In this document: positions 17,049-25,767 of the stretch, in pieces
Layout: each line of letters begins with the position of its first letter
Position numbering within the stretch: position 1 is the stretch's first letter
Source: a virus
Length of the DNA: 64,000 nucleotides
IMG/VR virus record: IMGVR_UViG_3300037110_000087
Coordinates: 62,001 to 126,000 of that record
Strand: one strand, 5' to 3'
Notes under the pieces: generated by a model
Told to the model about the DNA's origin: nothing
Seen by the model: the letters and a program-made list of their open reading frames with translations, nothing else
The model's database searches: none
Program-made: the position numbers and the translations under genes

Positions 17049-17954
17049 ATGATAAGTGCTCTACTTGCTATCCTTGGTGAACATGGCTACCTTCCAGATA
17101 GCTATGATGAAGAATCTATCTGGATCAAGCTGGAACAATTCATCGTCGATGCAGTAGAGCACGATCTATCTGGGCCGTTGAACCGAATTAATAGTTTACT
17201 TGGGATTGATGGCATTAGTTTATCTGATAATTTGTCAGAAGATATTGGGCCAGGGTGTCCCTACCTGGGTGTTAACTTACAGACGAAATGTGGTCTGAGA
17301 AGCTGCCCTAATTGGCAGAAAAATCATGAATGGAACTGTAAGTTCTTAGGCAATGATCTGACACTTAGAGATGATGATATCAGCCAGATTTTAGGAAAAG
17401 TCGGCAAGGGAAGCAGCGCTGAGATCTTAGAAGAACAATTCCCACCCTCCCATGAATATTTCAGGGACCTGGGTTGCTGTGTCCTTTGTGGAGAACCTGA
17501 GGCCAAATTGGTCACTCCCAATCATAGGGTCTGTGACAATTGCCTTACTACTACTTCTGGTGGGATCAATCGGATATTTATAGAACTGAAATTTGGAAAA
17601 CCAGCCAGAGCAGTCCTAGAATATATCATTGCTAGATGGCACTCAACCCCAGAGCAGTCTAGAATCCTTGGTATTTCAACTGAAGAGTTGAACGTGTTGT
17701 ACAAGATGTACTCACTCAACCCGACTAAATATCTAACCAAGGATGAGAAACGATTTGTGAATCCCTTCGTCAATAGCAAGAAGACAGCTAAGAACACCGT
17801 TGATGAATACCTGCAACGGGTCTGGTTTAGATATATTGGATTCCGCAGAATTCAGAGCGTGAGAGAAGAAGTCCTGAAGCTGGGTGAAAATCTCATGATT
17901 GAAGCAAATAGCTTCCTAATCTCCAGGAAACTAGAGGGATTCAAGCAGCTTTAA
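17049..17954 (+). CDS. Cys-rich, probably zinc-binding protein, 301 aa
   Basis: Two cysteine clusters are visible: CPYLGVNLQTKCGLRSC...C around residues 74-98, and CCVLCGEPEA ... HRVCDNC near 138-162, the latter a clear C2C2 ribbon. The C-terminal half is helical with a possible helix-turn-helix (TPEQSRILGISTEELNVLY, about 199-217). This suggests a nucleic-acid-binding or regulatory protein, but no family is recognised. Starts behind GAGGT, and its last 24 bases overlap the convergent gene. Confidence 0.55.
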   Translation: MISALLAILGEHGYLPDSYDEESIWIKLEQFIVDAVEHDLSGPLNRINSLLGIDGISLSDNLSEDIGPGCPYLGVNLQTKCGLRSCPNWQKNHEWNCKFLGNDLTLRDDDISQILGKVGKGSSAEILEEQFPPSHEYFRDLGCCVLCGEPEAKLVTPNHRVCDNCLTTTSGGINRIFIELKFGKPARAVLEYIIARWHSTPEQSRILGISTEELNVLYKMYSLNPTKYLTKDEKRFVNPFVNSKKTAKNTVDEYLQRVWFRYIGFRRIQSVREEVLKLGENLMIEANSFLISRKLEGFKQL

Positions 17955-18164
17955 TTTTTCGTTGCATGCGTCGATGATGAATTTCGCCCGAGTGATATCC
18001 ATCATTCCGGGAGCACAGTGATTGAGGGCCAAGGTGCATCCTCCTGGCATCACCACATAACAGGGATCGTGTTCCCCTGGTTCATCGTAGAAAGAGAAGG
18101 GGATATCTGGCCAACCGCAGATTTCCAATATTTCTTTTTTAGTCATGGCAGGAAGTTGAGACAT
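17931..18164 (-). CDS. Hypothetical protein, 77 aa
   Basis: ATG 18164 directly follows the stop of the upstream gene with an AAGG site. Contains three Cys and a short hydrophobic motif; no domain recognised. Convergent with the 17049 gene. Confidence 0.5.
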   Translation of the reverse strand: MSQLPAMTKKEILEICGWPDIPFSFYDEPGEHDPCYVVMPGGCTLALNHCAPGMMDITRAKFIIDACNEKLKLLESL

Positions 18165-18167
18165 CAC

Positions 18168-18431
18168 TTATACCTTACGGAGTTCCTGAACAGTAACATT
18201 CAGGAGGGAACGAGCTGAGGGATACATCTCAGGAGGCACACAATGATCGATGATCAACAGGCAAGCCTTCTCCCATGCCTTATCCCTCTTATTGAGATCA
18301 GCACAGCGACAGGAATGCCATCCTCCAAGAAGATCACATTCTTTCCGGTGTTCAGCCAACCTAGAATTAGGCCCCTCGCATCCAGGTTTGCCACAGTAGG
18401 GAGTCTTGACTCTAGAATTACAGAGGCACAT
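18168..18431 (-). CDS. Cys-rich small protein, 87 aa
   Basis: Eight cysteines, arranged as C-x-C, C-x4-C and C-x8-C-x-C plus H residues in the first 45 residues, suggest one or two zinc-binding knuckles. GGAG site before ATG 18431. Followed within four bases by the next gene. Function unknown. Confidence 0.55.
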   Translation of the reverse strand: MCLCNSRVKTPYCGKPGCEGPNSRLAEHRKECDLLGGWHSCRCADLNKRDKAWEKACLLIIDHCVPPEMYPSARSLLNVTVQELRKV

Positions 18432-18500
18432 GGGTGCTCCAAATCTTGAATTTCGCTCTTGGGGAATTTCTTCTACCTATCTAACCTGGGATTATTTTAA

Positions 18501-18786
18501 TCAATTGACTGTACAGATAAGAGTACCGGAGATATAAACTGATTTCCCTGTAGCTTTATCCACGAAATTCATACCCTTACCATCCCCATCTGGGGTATCC
18601 TCTGAATCCCATTCTTTGACGGGTCCTGTACCTGAATAAAGCTGAATATGCCAGGAACACTTCTCTTGAGTAGTCTGTTGTTGGGTCTGCTGAGTATGTT
18701 GGTGTTGATCTTGAACCTTAAGAGGGGGGGCCTTTCTCACAACCCATAAGGAGAATAATAGTAGGAATAAGCAAGAATTTATTCAT
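18501..18786 (-). CDS. Frameshifted lipoprotein (signal peptide and body in different frames)
   Basis: Frame A starts at ATG 18786 behind GGAG, in an ATGA overlap with the upstream stop. It encodes a lipoprotein signal peptide with lipobox LMGC (MNKFLLIPTIILLMGCEKG), but stops after the C7 run (18724-18730). The body (Gln/Thr-rich linker, then a beta domain ending in ISGTLICTVN) is in the +1 frame. A +1 shift at the C-run gives a typical secreted lipoprotein of about 94 aa. Possibilities are programmed shift, phase variation by slippage, a broken gene or a sequence error. Phage lipoproteins can act in superinfection exclusion or as outer-membrane spanins; neither is shown here. Confidence 0.6.
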
Positions 18787-19088
18787 TTTGGCTCCATTTT
18801 CCATTGGATTTGCCACCATGACCCATCTCGCTGGTCATCCTTCCACTCGATCTTGAATAGAGCAGCGGCCCAACCTGCCTTCAGGTATTTCTGCGTGAGA
18901 TCGTTCTCGATTTTGGCCAAATAATCACGATCATACCGGAGGTGAGGTTCCCTTGGACCGAGCACAATAGGATCAAGGCCCAAACAACCAGCTGAACCAA
19001 GTTCAACCAAACCTGTATCGATTACACTCTCAGTTTTGTTAACAGTATTCTCAAATTCTATTTTGAGGAAATTGGGACCGATAGCCAT
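18783..19088 (-). CDS. Hypothetical protein, 101 aa
   Basis: Starts at ATG 19088 behind GAAGGAG. Trp-rich C-terminal third, no signal peptide, no recognised domain. Its stop overlaps the lipoprotein start, so the two are probably co-translated. Confidence 0.55.
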   Translation of the reverse strand: MAIGPNFLKIEFENTVNKTESVIDTGLVELGSAGCLGLDPIVLGPREPHLRYDRDYLAKIENDLTQKYLKAGWAAALFKIEWKDDQRDGSWWQIQWKMEPK

Positions 19089-19121
19089 AGGAATTCTCCT
19101 TCTGGCTTAACAATTGTCAGT

Positions 19122-20603
19122 TTACTCCCAATATCCTTCAAATGATACTGAAGAGGTGATAGACTGGGAACCGGTGGCTGTTCCAACTACGAAACGAGCA
19201 GTAGAGGCAATAAATTCACCTGGGTTTACTACGATTGGAGTGGTAAATGTAGCGTTTATATCAGTTGCGTTCTGACCAATTACGGCAGCGATAGGCCAAA
19301 ACTGGGTACCAATTTTGGTGTGACGAGGAGCCTTAGCGTTAACAGCATCAGCAGTAGCCAGGGAAATTGCTGTATGACCCCAAGCGAGACCCCAGAGTAG
19401 AGTAGTTGGAGTAGTAGCAACTGTAGCACCGGTATTGATTGAAGTGATACGAACACCAGTAATAACCAAACGTTTAGACATCTGAGTAGCAGACTGTGCT
19501 GGTATCTGGAAGCTAGTGATGATATTGTCGCCAGCAGCAGCGACGTTAGAACCCTGAGCGTTAAACTGTACAACACCACCTAGACCGGCAGCGTTACCAA
19601 CAACAAGGGCAGTGTTGGAAGCAACACCAGTAGCAACGTAAGCAGTAGCGTTACCAAACGAAGGGGCTGATTCACCGATGGCTGAACCGAAAGGCACGTT
19701 AGCGGCATGCTGCTGCATACCAGAAACAATCTGGGACCATGGTTTCTGCCAATCACAACCATTCTGGGTAATCCACTGCTCAGCAATTTTAATCTGGGGA
19801 GCAAGTGAGACTGCGTTGATGGTATAAACACGCACTAGCTGAGGTGGATTTGGCTGATAGCAAGGACCAGGGAGACCCACAGGAGTGGCTAAGGAGGCCA
19901 CAAGAATCTGATCAATATAGAACTCACAACCTAACTGAGTGGCGACAATAGTGTAACGATGCATTACGTTATCAGTCGGAAGTGTTAGGGGTGAAGTCTG
20001 ATATTCAGTACCGTTAGCAGAAATGATACCAATGAAGGTACCACCAGTTGTCCATCTGAAGCAGAAACCATCCAGCAAGCCCACTGAGGTAGCTGAGGTG
20101 ATTAATCCAGCACCAATCTCAATGCACTTGTTGACTTGGTTATTGGCATTGACAACAAGTGCTTCCATCTCGTAACGAGTCTCGTAACCGCCATAGGTAG
20201 GAATGGTAGTGTAGGTCTGATAAGCAATACCCGTAGTGGTCGCAACGCTCAGACCGTTATTCAACCAGAGGAAACCACCGGCAGTAGAACCTGCGGAAGA
20301 GGTCATGGTGGTAGCAGTCTGCTTCAAGGCATCCTGAGGAATAGCGTTGGCAGCAGTCGCAGAACCAGCGAAATTAACATAGAATACCGGACGATCTACT
20401 GCAGCATGAATTCTACCCTCTGTAGATACTGGAATGGCACGATTCTGAGTTAATCCCGTAGTCCCAAGGATTTGACCGCTGATATTGGCGAATCCAATGT
20501 TGTCGGTCGTAGACTGCGGTAGAGTTACGAATGCATTATTTTCATTGTCAACCTCAATCATATTTCCACTGGTTGCGCCGATTATATTTGATGGTAATGG
20601 CAT
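19122..20603 (-). CDS. Probable tail fibre / receptor-binding structural protein, 493 aa
   Basis: ATG 20603 (MPLPSNIIGAT) is chosen for its AGGAGG site; the longer frame has none. The sequence is poor in charged residues and rich in Ala, Thr, Gly and Asn, with long beta-strand-like stretches. A lectin-like domain (concanavalin A/laminin G-type pattern around residues 110-260: YETRYEMEALVV, FCFRWTTGGTFIG, HRYTIVATQLGCEFYID) suggests carbohydrate binding. It is the distal member of a six-gene minus-strand fibre run (24696-19122). The role in adsorption is inferred. Confidence 0.65.
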   Translation of the reverse strand: MPLPSNIIGATSGNMIEVDNENNAFVTLPQSTTDNIGFANISGQILGTTGLTQNRAIPVSTEGRIHAAVDRPVFYVNFAGSATAANAIPQDALKQTATTMTSSAGSTAGGFLWLNNGLSVATTTGIAYQTYTTIPTYGGYETRYEMEALVVNANNQVNKCIEIGAGLITSATSVGLLDGFCFRWTTGGTFIGIISANGTEYQTSPLTLPTDNVMHRYTIVATQLGCEFYIDQILVASLATPVGLPGPCYQPNPPQLVRVYTINAVSLAPQIKIAEQWITQNGCDWQKPWSQIVSGMQQHAANVPFGSAIGESAPSFGNATAYVATGVASNTALVVGNAAGLGGVVQFNAQGSNVAAAGDNIITSFQIPAQSATQMSKRLVITGVRITSINTGATVATTPTTLLWGLAWGHTAISLATADAVNAKAPRHTKIGTQFWPIAAVIGQNATDINATFTTPIVVNPGEFIASTARFVVGTATGSQSITSSVSFEGYWE

Positions 20604-20614
20604 GTAAAGTCCTC

Positions 20615-21079
20615 CTAGACCCAATTCCAATTAATATTAAAAGTTCCGATCATTGCATCCTTGCATACTGCATCCACTTGAAATCCTGAATCTTCAATTG
20701 GAGCCTCTGCTACTAAATGAATGAAAAGTGCCGCATAAATGTGATCCGTAACAGTGTGATCGGAAGTTGCTACTGCTGCAAGATAAGCATTTGGTATTGA
20801 GGTGCTTTCAATCGATGGACTTGACACTACTACAGATGCGGTGTTAGAGCCAGGAAAAGCACCAAAATCAAGGACAGCGGTACCACCAATTCCAGCGGGG
20901 CCAGTCTCGCCAGTCTCGCCAATTCCATAATAAGGAAGGCTACCCCAGGTTGTTACCCCATCTCCTATTTTTAGTTTACCTGTGTCTGTTTCATACCCAG
21001 GTTCACCTTGACCCAACAAAGTATTACTAGCAGTCCACAGGGCAGCCGTACCACGTCTTAATTGTATTTGTTCGGCCAT
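20615..21079 (-). CDS. Tail fibre-type protein with Mtd-N-like domain, 154 aa
   Basis: Residues 1-50 match the tropism-determinant N-terminal pattern found at the start of many phage fibres: QIQLRRGTAALW, then GEPGYETDTGKLKIGDG and TTWGSLPYY. A short collagen-like GETGETGPAG follows, then a beta-rich C-terminal domain. Probably a small appendage or adaptor protein for the neighbouring fibres. GGAGGA site at ATG 21079. Confidence 0.7.
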   Translation of the reverse strand: MAEQIQLRRGTAALWTASNTLLGQGEPGYETDTGKLKIGDGVTTWGSLPYYGIGETGETGPAGIGGTAVLDFGAFPGSNTASVVVSSPSIESTSIPNAYLAAVATSDHTVTDHIYAALFIHLVAEAPIEDSGFQVDAVCKDAMIGTFNINWNWV

Positions 21080-21468
21080 TAAGGAGTTCCTCCATCGACT
21101 GCGGATATTGCTACAAAATTCGTGCTGGGACTTCCCCCATCAAGATTTCCTATTCCCATTGATTGTACCATGAAATAAGGCAAACTGTTCCAAGCGGTTA
21201 CCCCATTACCAACTTTGATCTGCAATAAGACAGTATCATACGCAAACTGTCCTAGAGCCAACGTAGGATTCAGGGTGGCCCAACCAGTAGTCGTGTTACA
21301 TGAGATCTGTACCATGAAATAAGGAAGACTATTCCAAGCAGTAGTCCCATCACCCATCTTAATCTGATGAAGCAAGGTATCATAACCAAGTTCACCACTA
21401 GCCAGGATGGGATTGATTGTGGCCCAGTTTGTGGTTGTGTCGTTTCTTAGCTGTATCTGTACTGCCAT
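21079..21468 (-). CDS. Protein with two tandem Mtd-N-like repeats, 129 aa
   Basis: Two copies of the same fibre N-terminal module: residues about 4-50 (QIQLRNDTTTNWATINP ... IKMGDGTTAWNSLPYF) and about 54-102 (ISCNTTTGWATLNPTL ... IKVGNGVTAWNSLPYF), followed by a short tail. The same module begins the 20615 protein. Tandem copies look like recent duplication. Probably a virion appendage component. The start overlaps the upstream stop. Confidence 0.7.
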   Translation of the reverse strand: MAVQIQLRNDTTTNWATINPILASGELGYDTLLHQIKMGDGTTAWNSLPYFMVQISCNTTTGWATLNPTLALGQFAYDTVLLQIKVGNGVTAWNSLPYFMVQSMGIGNLDGGSPSTNFVAISAVDGGTP

Positions 21469-21920
21469 TAGCTAGCTCCCCCAGCATTCAGACTTAGTAT
21501 TCCATAGACTGAATTGGCTTTACCACCATCAAGGTAAGTAGAATTTTCATTAATAATGGTCGTACCACCACTTCCACCAGTAGAAACAGAGGCTACAGCA
21601 AGCCATCCTGAGGCACTAGCCTGTAAGGTTACTGAGGCGTTTTGTGCTCCAAGAATATAGTTAGCGACCCCTTCAACGGTGTCAGAGCCACTGCCAACGA
21701 TAGTTACAAGATTAGTTGTAGCGTCAACTTTCTTGACACTCAAAATGATCCCATAAGGGCTATCGAAGGCAGAAGAAATAGGGGGCAGAGTAACTACAAG
21801 ATTTCCAGAGACAGCATTCACAAAAATCCCACTATCCTGCACAGACGCTGAATAATCAGTTGTCTGAGTAGCGACATTAGAGAAGTAGGAAGTTACTTGA
21901 ATACCATTCGGAGCAATCAT
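21468..21920 (-). CDS. Beta-rich fibre-associated protein, 150 aa
   Basis: Contains a segment typical of phage fibre modules (GNLVVTLPPISSA... YGIILSVKKVDATTNLVTIVG...DTVEG), seen in tail-spike and fibre proteins across phages. Gly/Ser-rich tail. AAGGT site. In the fibre run, hence virion role inferred. Confidence 0.65.
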   Translation of the reverse strand: MIAPNGIQVTSYFSNVATQTTDYSASVQDSGIFVNAVSGNLVVTLPPISSAFDSPYGIILSVKKVDATTNLVTIVGSGSDTVEGVANYILGAQNASVTLQASASGWLAVASVSTGGSGGTTIINENSTYLDGGKANSVYGILSLNAGGAS

Positions 21921-21945
21921 TCTGTGACCTTATCTAACTTAACCT

Positions 21946-23991
21946 TTAGCCAACAACCACTACTCTGACGGTGTTGGAAGCAGGAGCAACCCCAAAAGTG
22001 ACTGTAATAGTGTTAGAAGTAGCTGCGGCCCAATCCGCGAGGAGAGCAACACCACCAGAAATGAGCGTAACCGCTGCGACCACATCGGTGGTTCCAAGGT
22101 TATGGGTAATAGTGTAGGTAGTAGTAACTCCATCACCGATAGTAGTAGCATATTTACCAGTGGCTCCCAGATTTGTTCTGGCTCCTGATGCAGAACCAGA
22201 ACCAGTACCACCGTTGACCACAGGAAGAGTTCCTGAGATACCTCCACTGTTGACATTATAAGGGATCTGAGCGATCGAGATAGAAGTGGTATCAATTGTA
22301 ATAACGCCAGTGGTGCTAATATACCAGACAGATCCTGCATAACTGGTACCACCCGCAAGAACCTCTATCTCTACGCCATAGAAGCCGTGGACAGTTGAAC
22401 CGGAAGGGAAATCAAGGGGTCTAGTAAGAGCGGAACCAGAAGAGTTCCAAACCCAGAGTCCATTTTGAGAAGCGGCAGTCTGGCCTGTCAGTAAAATTCT
22501 CTGGGAAGCTGATAGACCTACACCATCAATAGTAGCGCCAGGAGAGGCAATATTAATATTCGCGACAGCAACTGCAACAACAGGAACCTTTTCAACCAAG
22601 GGAGCCTGATTAAGGGCTGCAACATTAACACCAGTACCGCCTTGATTAAGAGGAACGACACCAGCAGTAATCTGGGAGAAGTTAAGGTTGGGAATATCAC
22701 CAGCAGATAAAGTAGTTCCAGAACTGACACGACCATAAGCATCAGTTGTTACCTTGGTATAAGTATTAGCAGAACCAACGGTTGGTAAGTCCGAAGCTAC
22801 TAATAGTCTCCAAGTAGGAGCACCAGAACCATTAACTGGACCAAGAAATCCAAAGCTCTGAGAAGTAGAGGTAAGCCCGGTACCACCATTACCAATAGGT
22901 AAGGTACCAGTAACAATGTTAGATCCACCACCAAGGGCAATAGCACCGTAGGCCGCTTCATTACCTGTACCATTGGAAAGTAAGGGCTGACCGGTGTTGG
23001 CATTAGACTTCACTCTCAAGGCATTAGAAACAGCCTCAAGGGTGGTAGTACCAGTTAAGTTAACATAGATACTAGAACCACTGACGGTAACGCCATTGGT
23101 TCCAGTGTAAGATGCAGACGCACCACTCTGAGCAAAGGTGATACCAGTTGAACCCAAATTGATGGTGCCAACTGTGGTAACGATCCACTGAGTAGCCTGT
23201 AGAGTAGAACCCTGGGCCACAAAGAGATAGGCACCATTCTGGATTAATCCAGGTGTATCAGGAGTAGTATTATCAAAATCATCACTTCTGGTTAGAACCC
23301 AAGGAGTGCCACCAGTACCAACCGTGGTAAGAGTATAAATACCATTATTAGCAGCTGTGGCTTCGTTCTTGACCAGGATTCTTTGGCCAATAGTTCCCAG
23401 TGTAATTCCATCAGCAGAGGGGAATGCACCATTGGCTGAAGCAGTCAGGGTCATTGGCCCGGATGCATAAGTGTTCGTGGGAAGAGGCCCTGTAGTGGCG
23501 CAAACAACATCTGACTTTGGATAAAAACCAGCAGCAATACTCTGTACATAAGCTAAGTTAACACCATCAGTCTGATTGACTGGAGCGTTGGCAATGCTAA
23601 TAGTATTGAACTGAGCATTACCACTGGAGTCCCTCAATACTAAAGTACTACCTGACGCTAGATTAGTAGCAGCATGTAATGTGGTATAATCTGCCGCTGA
23701 CATAGTTCCAGGAACAGAACCTGAAGAAGCCTGAACATTAAGGGTAGGGGCAAGAGCTGTACCTGAATTGGTTAAGGCCGTGCCAGGGGTAACGCTGGTT
23801 ACATATTGATCATCCAGAACGATAGTTCTCGTTCCAAGCTTTACCTTAGCTCGTCCTTGGGAGTCAGCGCCAGCAGAAGTATTGAACCAAATCTGACCAG
23901 TGCTAGGTGACCCAGGATCAGAGGCAAGATTCTGCAATACCACATTTAAAGCTTGATAATTACTAAAATCCAGATTGTTAATTATTTTCAT
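21946..23991 (-). CDS. Large tail fibre protein, 681 aa
   Basis: N-terminal attachment-like segment (MKIINNLDFSNYQALN, then PGSPSTGQIWFNTSAG), then repeated Gly/Thr/Ser-rich beta modules such as LPIGNGGTGLTST, VPLNQGGTGVN and LPVVNGGTGSGSA. It ends with ATGKYATTIGDG...YTITHNLGTTDVVAAV, a terminal domain common in phage fibres. The GGTG repeats are a hallmark of phage tail fibres. GGGAG site at ATG 23991. Confidence 0.85.
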   Translation of the reverse strand: MKIINNLDFSNYQALNVVLQNLASDPGSPSTGQIWFNTSAGADSQGRAKVKLGTRTIVLDDQYVTSVTPGTALTNSGTALAPTLNVQASSGSVPGTMSAADYTTLHAATNLASGSTLVLRDSSGNAQFNTISIANAPVNQTDGVNLAYVQSIAAGFYPKSDVVCATTGPLPTNTYASGPMTLTASANGAFPSADGITLGTIGQRILVKNEATAANNGIYTLTTVGTGGTPWVLTRSDDFDNTTPDTPGLIQNGAYLFVAQGSTLQATQWIVTTVGTINLGSTGITFAQSGASASYTGTNGVTVSGSSIYVNLTGTTTLEAVSNALRVKSNANTGQPLLSNGTGNEAAYGAIALGGGSNIVTGTLPIGNGGTGLTSTSQSFGFLGPVNGSGAPTWRLLVASDLPTVGSANTYTKVTTDAYGRVSSGTTLSAGDIPNLNFSQITAGVVPLNQGGTGVNVAALNQAPLVEKVPVVAVAVANINIASPGATIDGVGLSASQRILLTGQTAASQNGLWVWNSSGSALTRPLDFPSGSTVHGFYGVEIEVLAGGTSYAGSVWYISTTGVITIDTTSISIAQIPYNVNSGGISGTLPVVNGGTGSGSASGARTNLGATGKYATTIGDGVTTTYTITHNLGTTDVVAAVTLISGGVALLADWAAATSNTITVTFGVAPASNTVRVVVVG

Positions 23992-24006
23992 TTAATGCTC
24001 CCAACC

Positions 24007-24696
24007 CTAGGTTAAAACTGCCATACCGGAAAATGCTCCACCAAAAGTCAGTGTGACCTGATTCTCAGAGTTATAAGTCACGTCCCCATAGACCTGCGCA
24101 TTCGTGGAGTCTATTACTACAACACTTGGATATCGATTTAAACTATGATCTATCACCCAAATCCTCGATGGCATGCTTTGTGTAAAAGTATACCATGAAG
24201 AATCCCCAGGAATTCCTTGGGGTCCAGCCGGACCCTGTGGACCTTGGTCACCTTGAGGTCCCACTGTTCCCATTGGCCCCTCTGGTCCAACAGGTCCAGA
24301 TGGTCCAGTCTCTCCCTGAGGTCCAGGTGGTCCAGTAATAATAGTCCACCAATCTGGAGTATCTGCAATATTACTTTGCTGATCTGTTATTGGATTAAAT
24401 ATCGGATGTTCATGCTCGTGTTCATGGTGTGATTCAGGAGTGTAAGTTCCTGTAGAACATCCAGTGATAGGAATTATTATTTGGTTTGATGTCGTCGCAG
24501 ATTTCAGGAACCAAGTCCCAGTGCCTCTGACAGGACAATCAGCGGGGACAATTCGGTTAAGGTTATCATCAGTGCCAGTTATTTGACTGTAATAAATATA
24601 GACGTTCCCATCTATCTCTCTGATATCCCGATCGTGACATTTCTTTGAGGGTATTTGACGCAGGTCTTCGACTGTTTTTACAGTGATGTTAGCCAT
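24007..24696 (-). CDS. Collagen-like tail protein, 229 aa
   Basis: An N-terminal domain of about 90 residues is followed by a His/Glu-rich stretch ([11 protein letters not shown], about 88-98), a Gly-X-Y block ([10 protein letters not shown] ... GPQGIPG, about 121-165) and a C-terminal fibre domain ([20 protein letters not shown] type) shared by many phage tail proteins. The His-rich stretch could bind metal. First gene of the fibre run; GGAGGG site; an extended -10 (TGTTAAACT, minus strand) is at 24715-24723. Divergent from the GC-rich cassette. Confidence 0.75.
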   Translation of the reverse strand: MANITVKTVEDLRQIPSKKCHDRDIREIDGNVYIYYSQITGTDDNLNRIVPADCPVRGTGTWFLKSATTSNQIIIPITGCSTGTYTPESHHEHEHEHPIFNPITDQQSNIADTPDWWTIITGPPGPQGETGPSGPVGPEGPMGTVGPQGDQGPQGPAGPQGIPGDSSWYTFTQSMPSRIWVIDHSLNRYPSVVVIDSTNAQVYGDVTYNSENQVTLTFGGAFSGMAVLT

Positions 24697-24751
24697 GTCT
24701 CCCTCCGTATTTTCAGTTTAACATCCAATTCCCATGGTCCTTGGGAGACTA

Positions 24752-24780
24752 TTGACAGAGAAATCTTCTTGTGGTATAAT
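24752..24780 (+). promoter_or_regulatory. Perfect-consensus sigma70 promoter
   Basis: TTGACA (24752-24757), 17-bp spacer, TATAAT (24775-24780), with an extended-10 TG. The predicted start of transcription falls on or within a few bases of ATG 24787, implying a leaderless or nearly leaderless mRNA for the Gre-like gene. Confidence 0.9.
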
Positions 24781-24786
24781 GGAAAA

Positions 24787-25308
24787 ATGAGCGAACTGGA
24801 CCTCTCCACTTTACGCGAACTCCCGGCCTGGAAGAGCCTGGAAGAGTCCCGGAAGCTCAAGCTGAATGGCCTCCGCGCCCAGATCCTGGCCAAGGAAGGC
24901 AGTCTCAAGGAACTGGCCAAGGAAATACCCCAGAACCCCATGGGAGGGTGGTTTTCCGGTGCAGCCAACGAATCCCTGGAAGTCGAAATGACCTTCGGAC
25001 GGATCAAGAATGATATCAAGGCCCTGCAAGCTGAAATTGCAAAGACGATCCGAATGGATACCAGGGTCCTGGCTGGTGGAGAGAGTGCCCGATATGGTTC
25101 CCTGATTGTCGCCTTGGACCCCTCAGGACACACTACGGTCTACCGGCTGGTCCTGGTCCGCGAGGAACATCTGGAGCGGGGCATCGAACATGTCGAACTG
25201 GGTTGCCCCTTGGCCGACTCCCTGCTGGGAATCACCGAAGGTGAAGAGTTCGAAATGGGTATCTACTACAAGACTAAGTGCGAGGTCCTAAAGGTAATTA
25301 ATAATTAA
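24787..25308 (+). CDS. GreA/GreB-like transcription elongation factor homologue, 173 aa
   Basis: I choose ATG 24787 because a perfect promoter lies just upstream and the longer frame would overlap it. Residues about 20-50 and 64-92 form two long helices separated by a loop, as in the Gre coiled-coil hairpin. Residues 102-172 match the Gre C-terminal FKBP-like domain: YGSLIVAL, TVYRLVLV, the LGCPLADSLLGITEGEEFEM block (compare SPLGxALLGKxxGDEV in GreA), and KCEVLKV. Gre factors bind RNA polymerase and stimulate transcript cleavage through acidic residues at the hairpin tip; here the tip (PMGGWFSGAANES) lacks an obvious acidic pair, so activity could differ. The GC-rich codon use is unlike the flanking genes. 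Confidence 0.7.
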   Translation: MSELDLSTLRELPAWKSLEESRKLKLNGLRAQILAKEGSLKELAKEIPQNPMGGWFSGAANESLEVEMTFGRIKNDIKALQAEIAKTIRMDTRVLAGGESARYGSLIVALDPSGHTTVYRLVLVREEHLERGIEHVELGCPLADSLLGITEGEEFEMGIYYKTKCEVLKVINN

Positions 25309-25321
25309 TAACTGGGATACC

Positions 25322-25350
25322 TTGTGTGAAATCCACGCCTGTGGTATAAT
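25322..25350 (+). promoter_or_regulatory. Sigma70-type promoter, extended -10
   Basis: TTGTGT (25322-25327), 17 bp, TGG-TATAAT (-10 at 25345-25350). The ten bases gtggtataat are identical to those of the 24752 promoter. It precedes the 25373 gene by about 20 bp. Confidence 0.75.
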
Positions 25351-25372
25351 AAAGGGAAGGAGAAATCCATGA

Positions 25373-25762
25373 ATGAGCATAACCACCAAGCAACTTAAGG
25401 ATATCATTGCCGTGAATATCATGGCCTGGGGAGAGAGACTTTCCAGTATGGTGATCGAGGAACCTTCCGCATCCCAAGCAAAGAACTGGGCACGGGTTCA
25501 TAAGTGCAAGGTGGAGTTTCCCACCCCGGAAGAGTTTGAGTCCACCTTCATGGACGCAGAAGAGATCGGGATGATCAGAGAACAGCTTGAAGATGGCCCC
25601 GATGTGGATGGAATTGTCTTCAATGAAAGCTATGTCAAGACGGGCAATAGTTTCATCAGCCGAGTCTTCCAATGCAAGACTTGGGAATATCTCCATTGCC
25701 TATATGTTTTCACGGACGAACTAGATCACAATGTCGTCCTGATAACCATTCATGAGGACTGA
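25373..25762 (+). CDS. Hypothetical cassette protein, 129 aa
   Basis: AAGGAG site before ATG 25373. Mixed alpha/beta, no membrane segment, no recognised family. Base composition is GC-rich like the rest of the 24787-26512 cassette. Has its own strong promoter, so is probably expressed early or constitutively by host RNA polymerase (inference). Confidence 0.6.
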   Translation: MSITTKQLKDIIAVNIMAWGERLSSMVIEEPSASQAKNWARVHKCKVEFPTPEEFESTFMDAEEIGMIREQLEDGPDVDGIVFNESYVKTGNSFISRVFQCKTWEYLHCLYVFTDELDHNVVLITIHED

Positions 25763-25767
25763 GTGCT

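Noticed and set aside
19280-23237. Leu-rich minus-strand frames inside the fibre genes
   Set aside because: They are shifted-frame readings of Thr/Ala/Gly-rich fibre codons, without ribosome sites.
24655-24786. Upstream extension of the Gre-like gene
   Set aside because: It would overlap the divergent gene start and a perfect promoter; ATG 24787 fits the family start better.
25298-25696. 132-codon minus-strand frame with a plausible composition
   Set aside because: It covers two promoter elements and the 25373 gene, which has a strong ribosome site and a promoter of its own.
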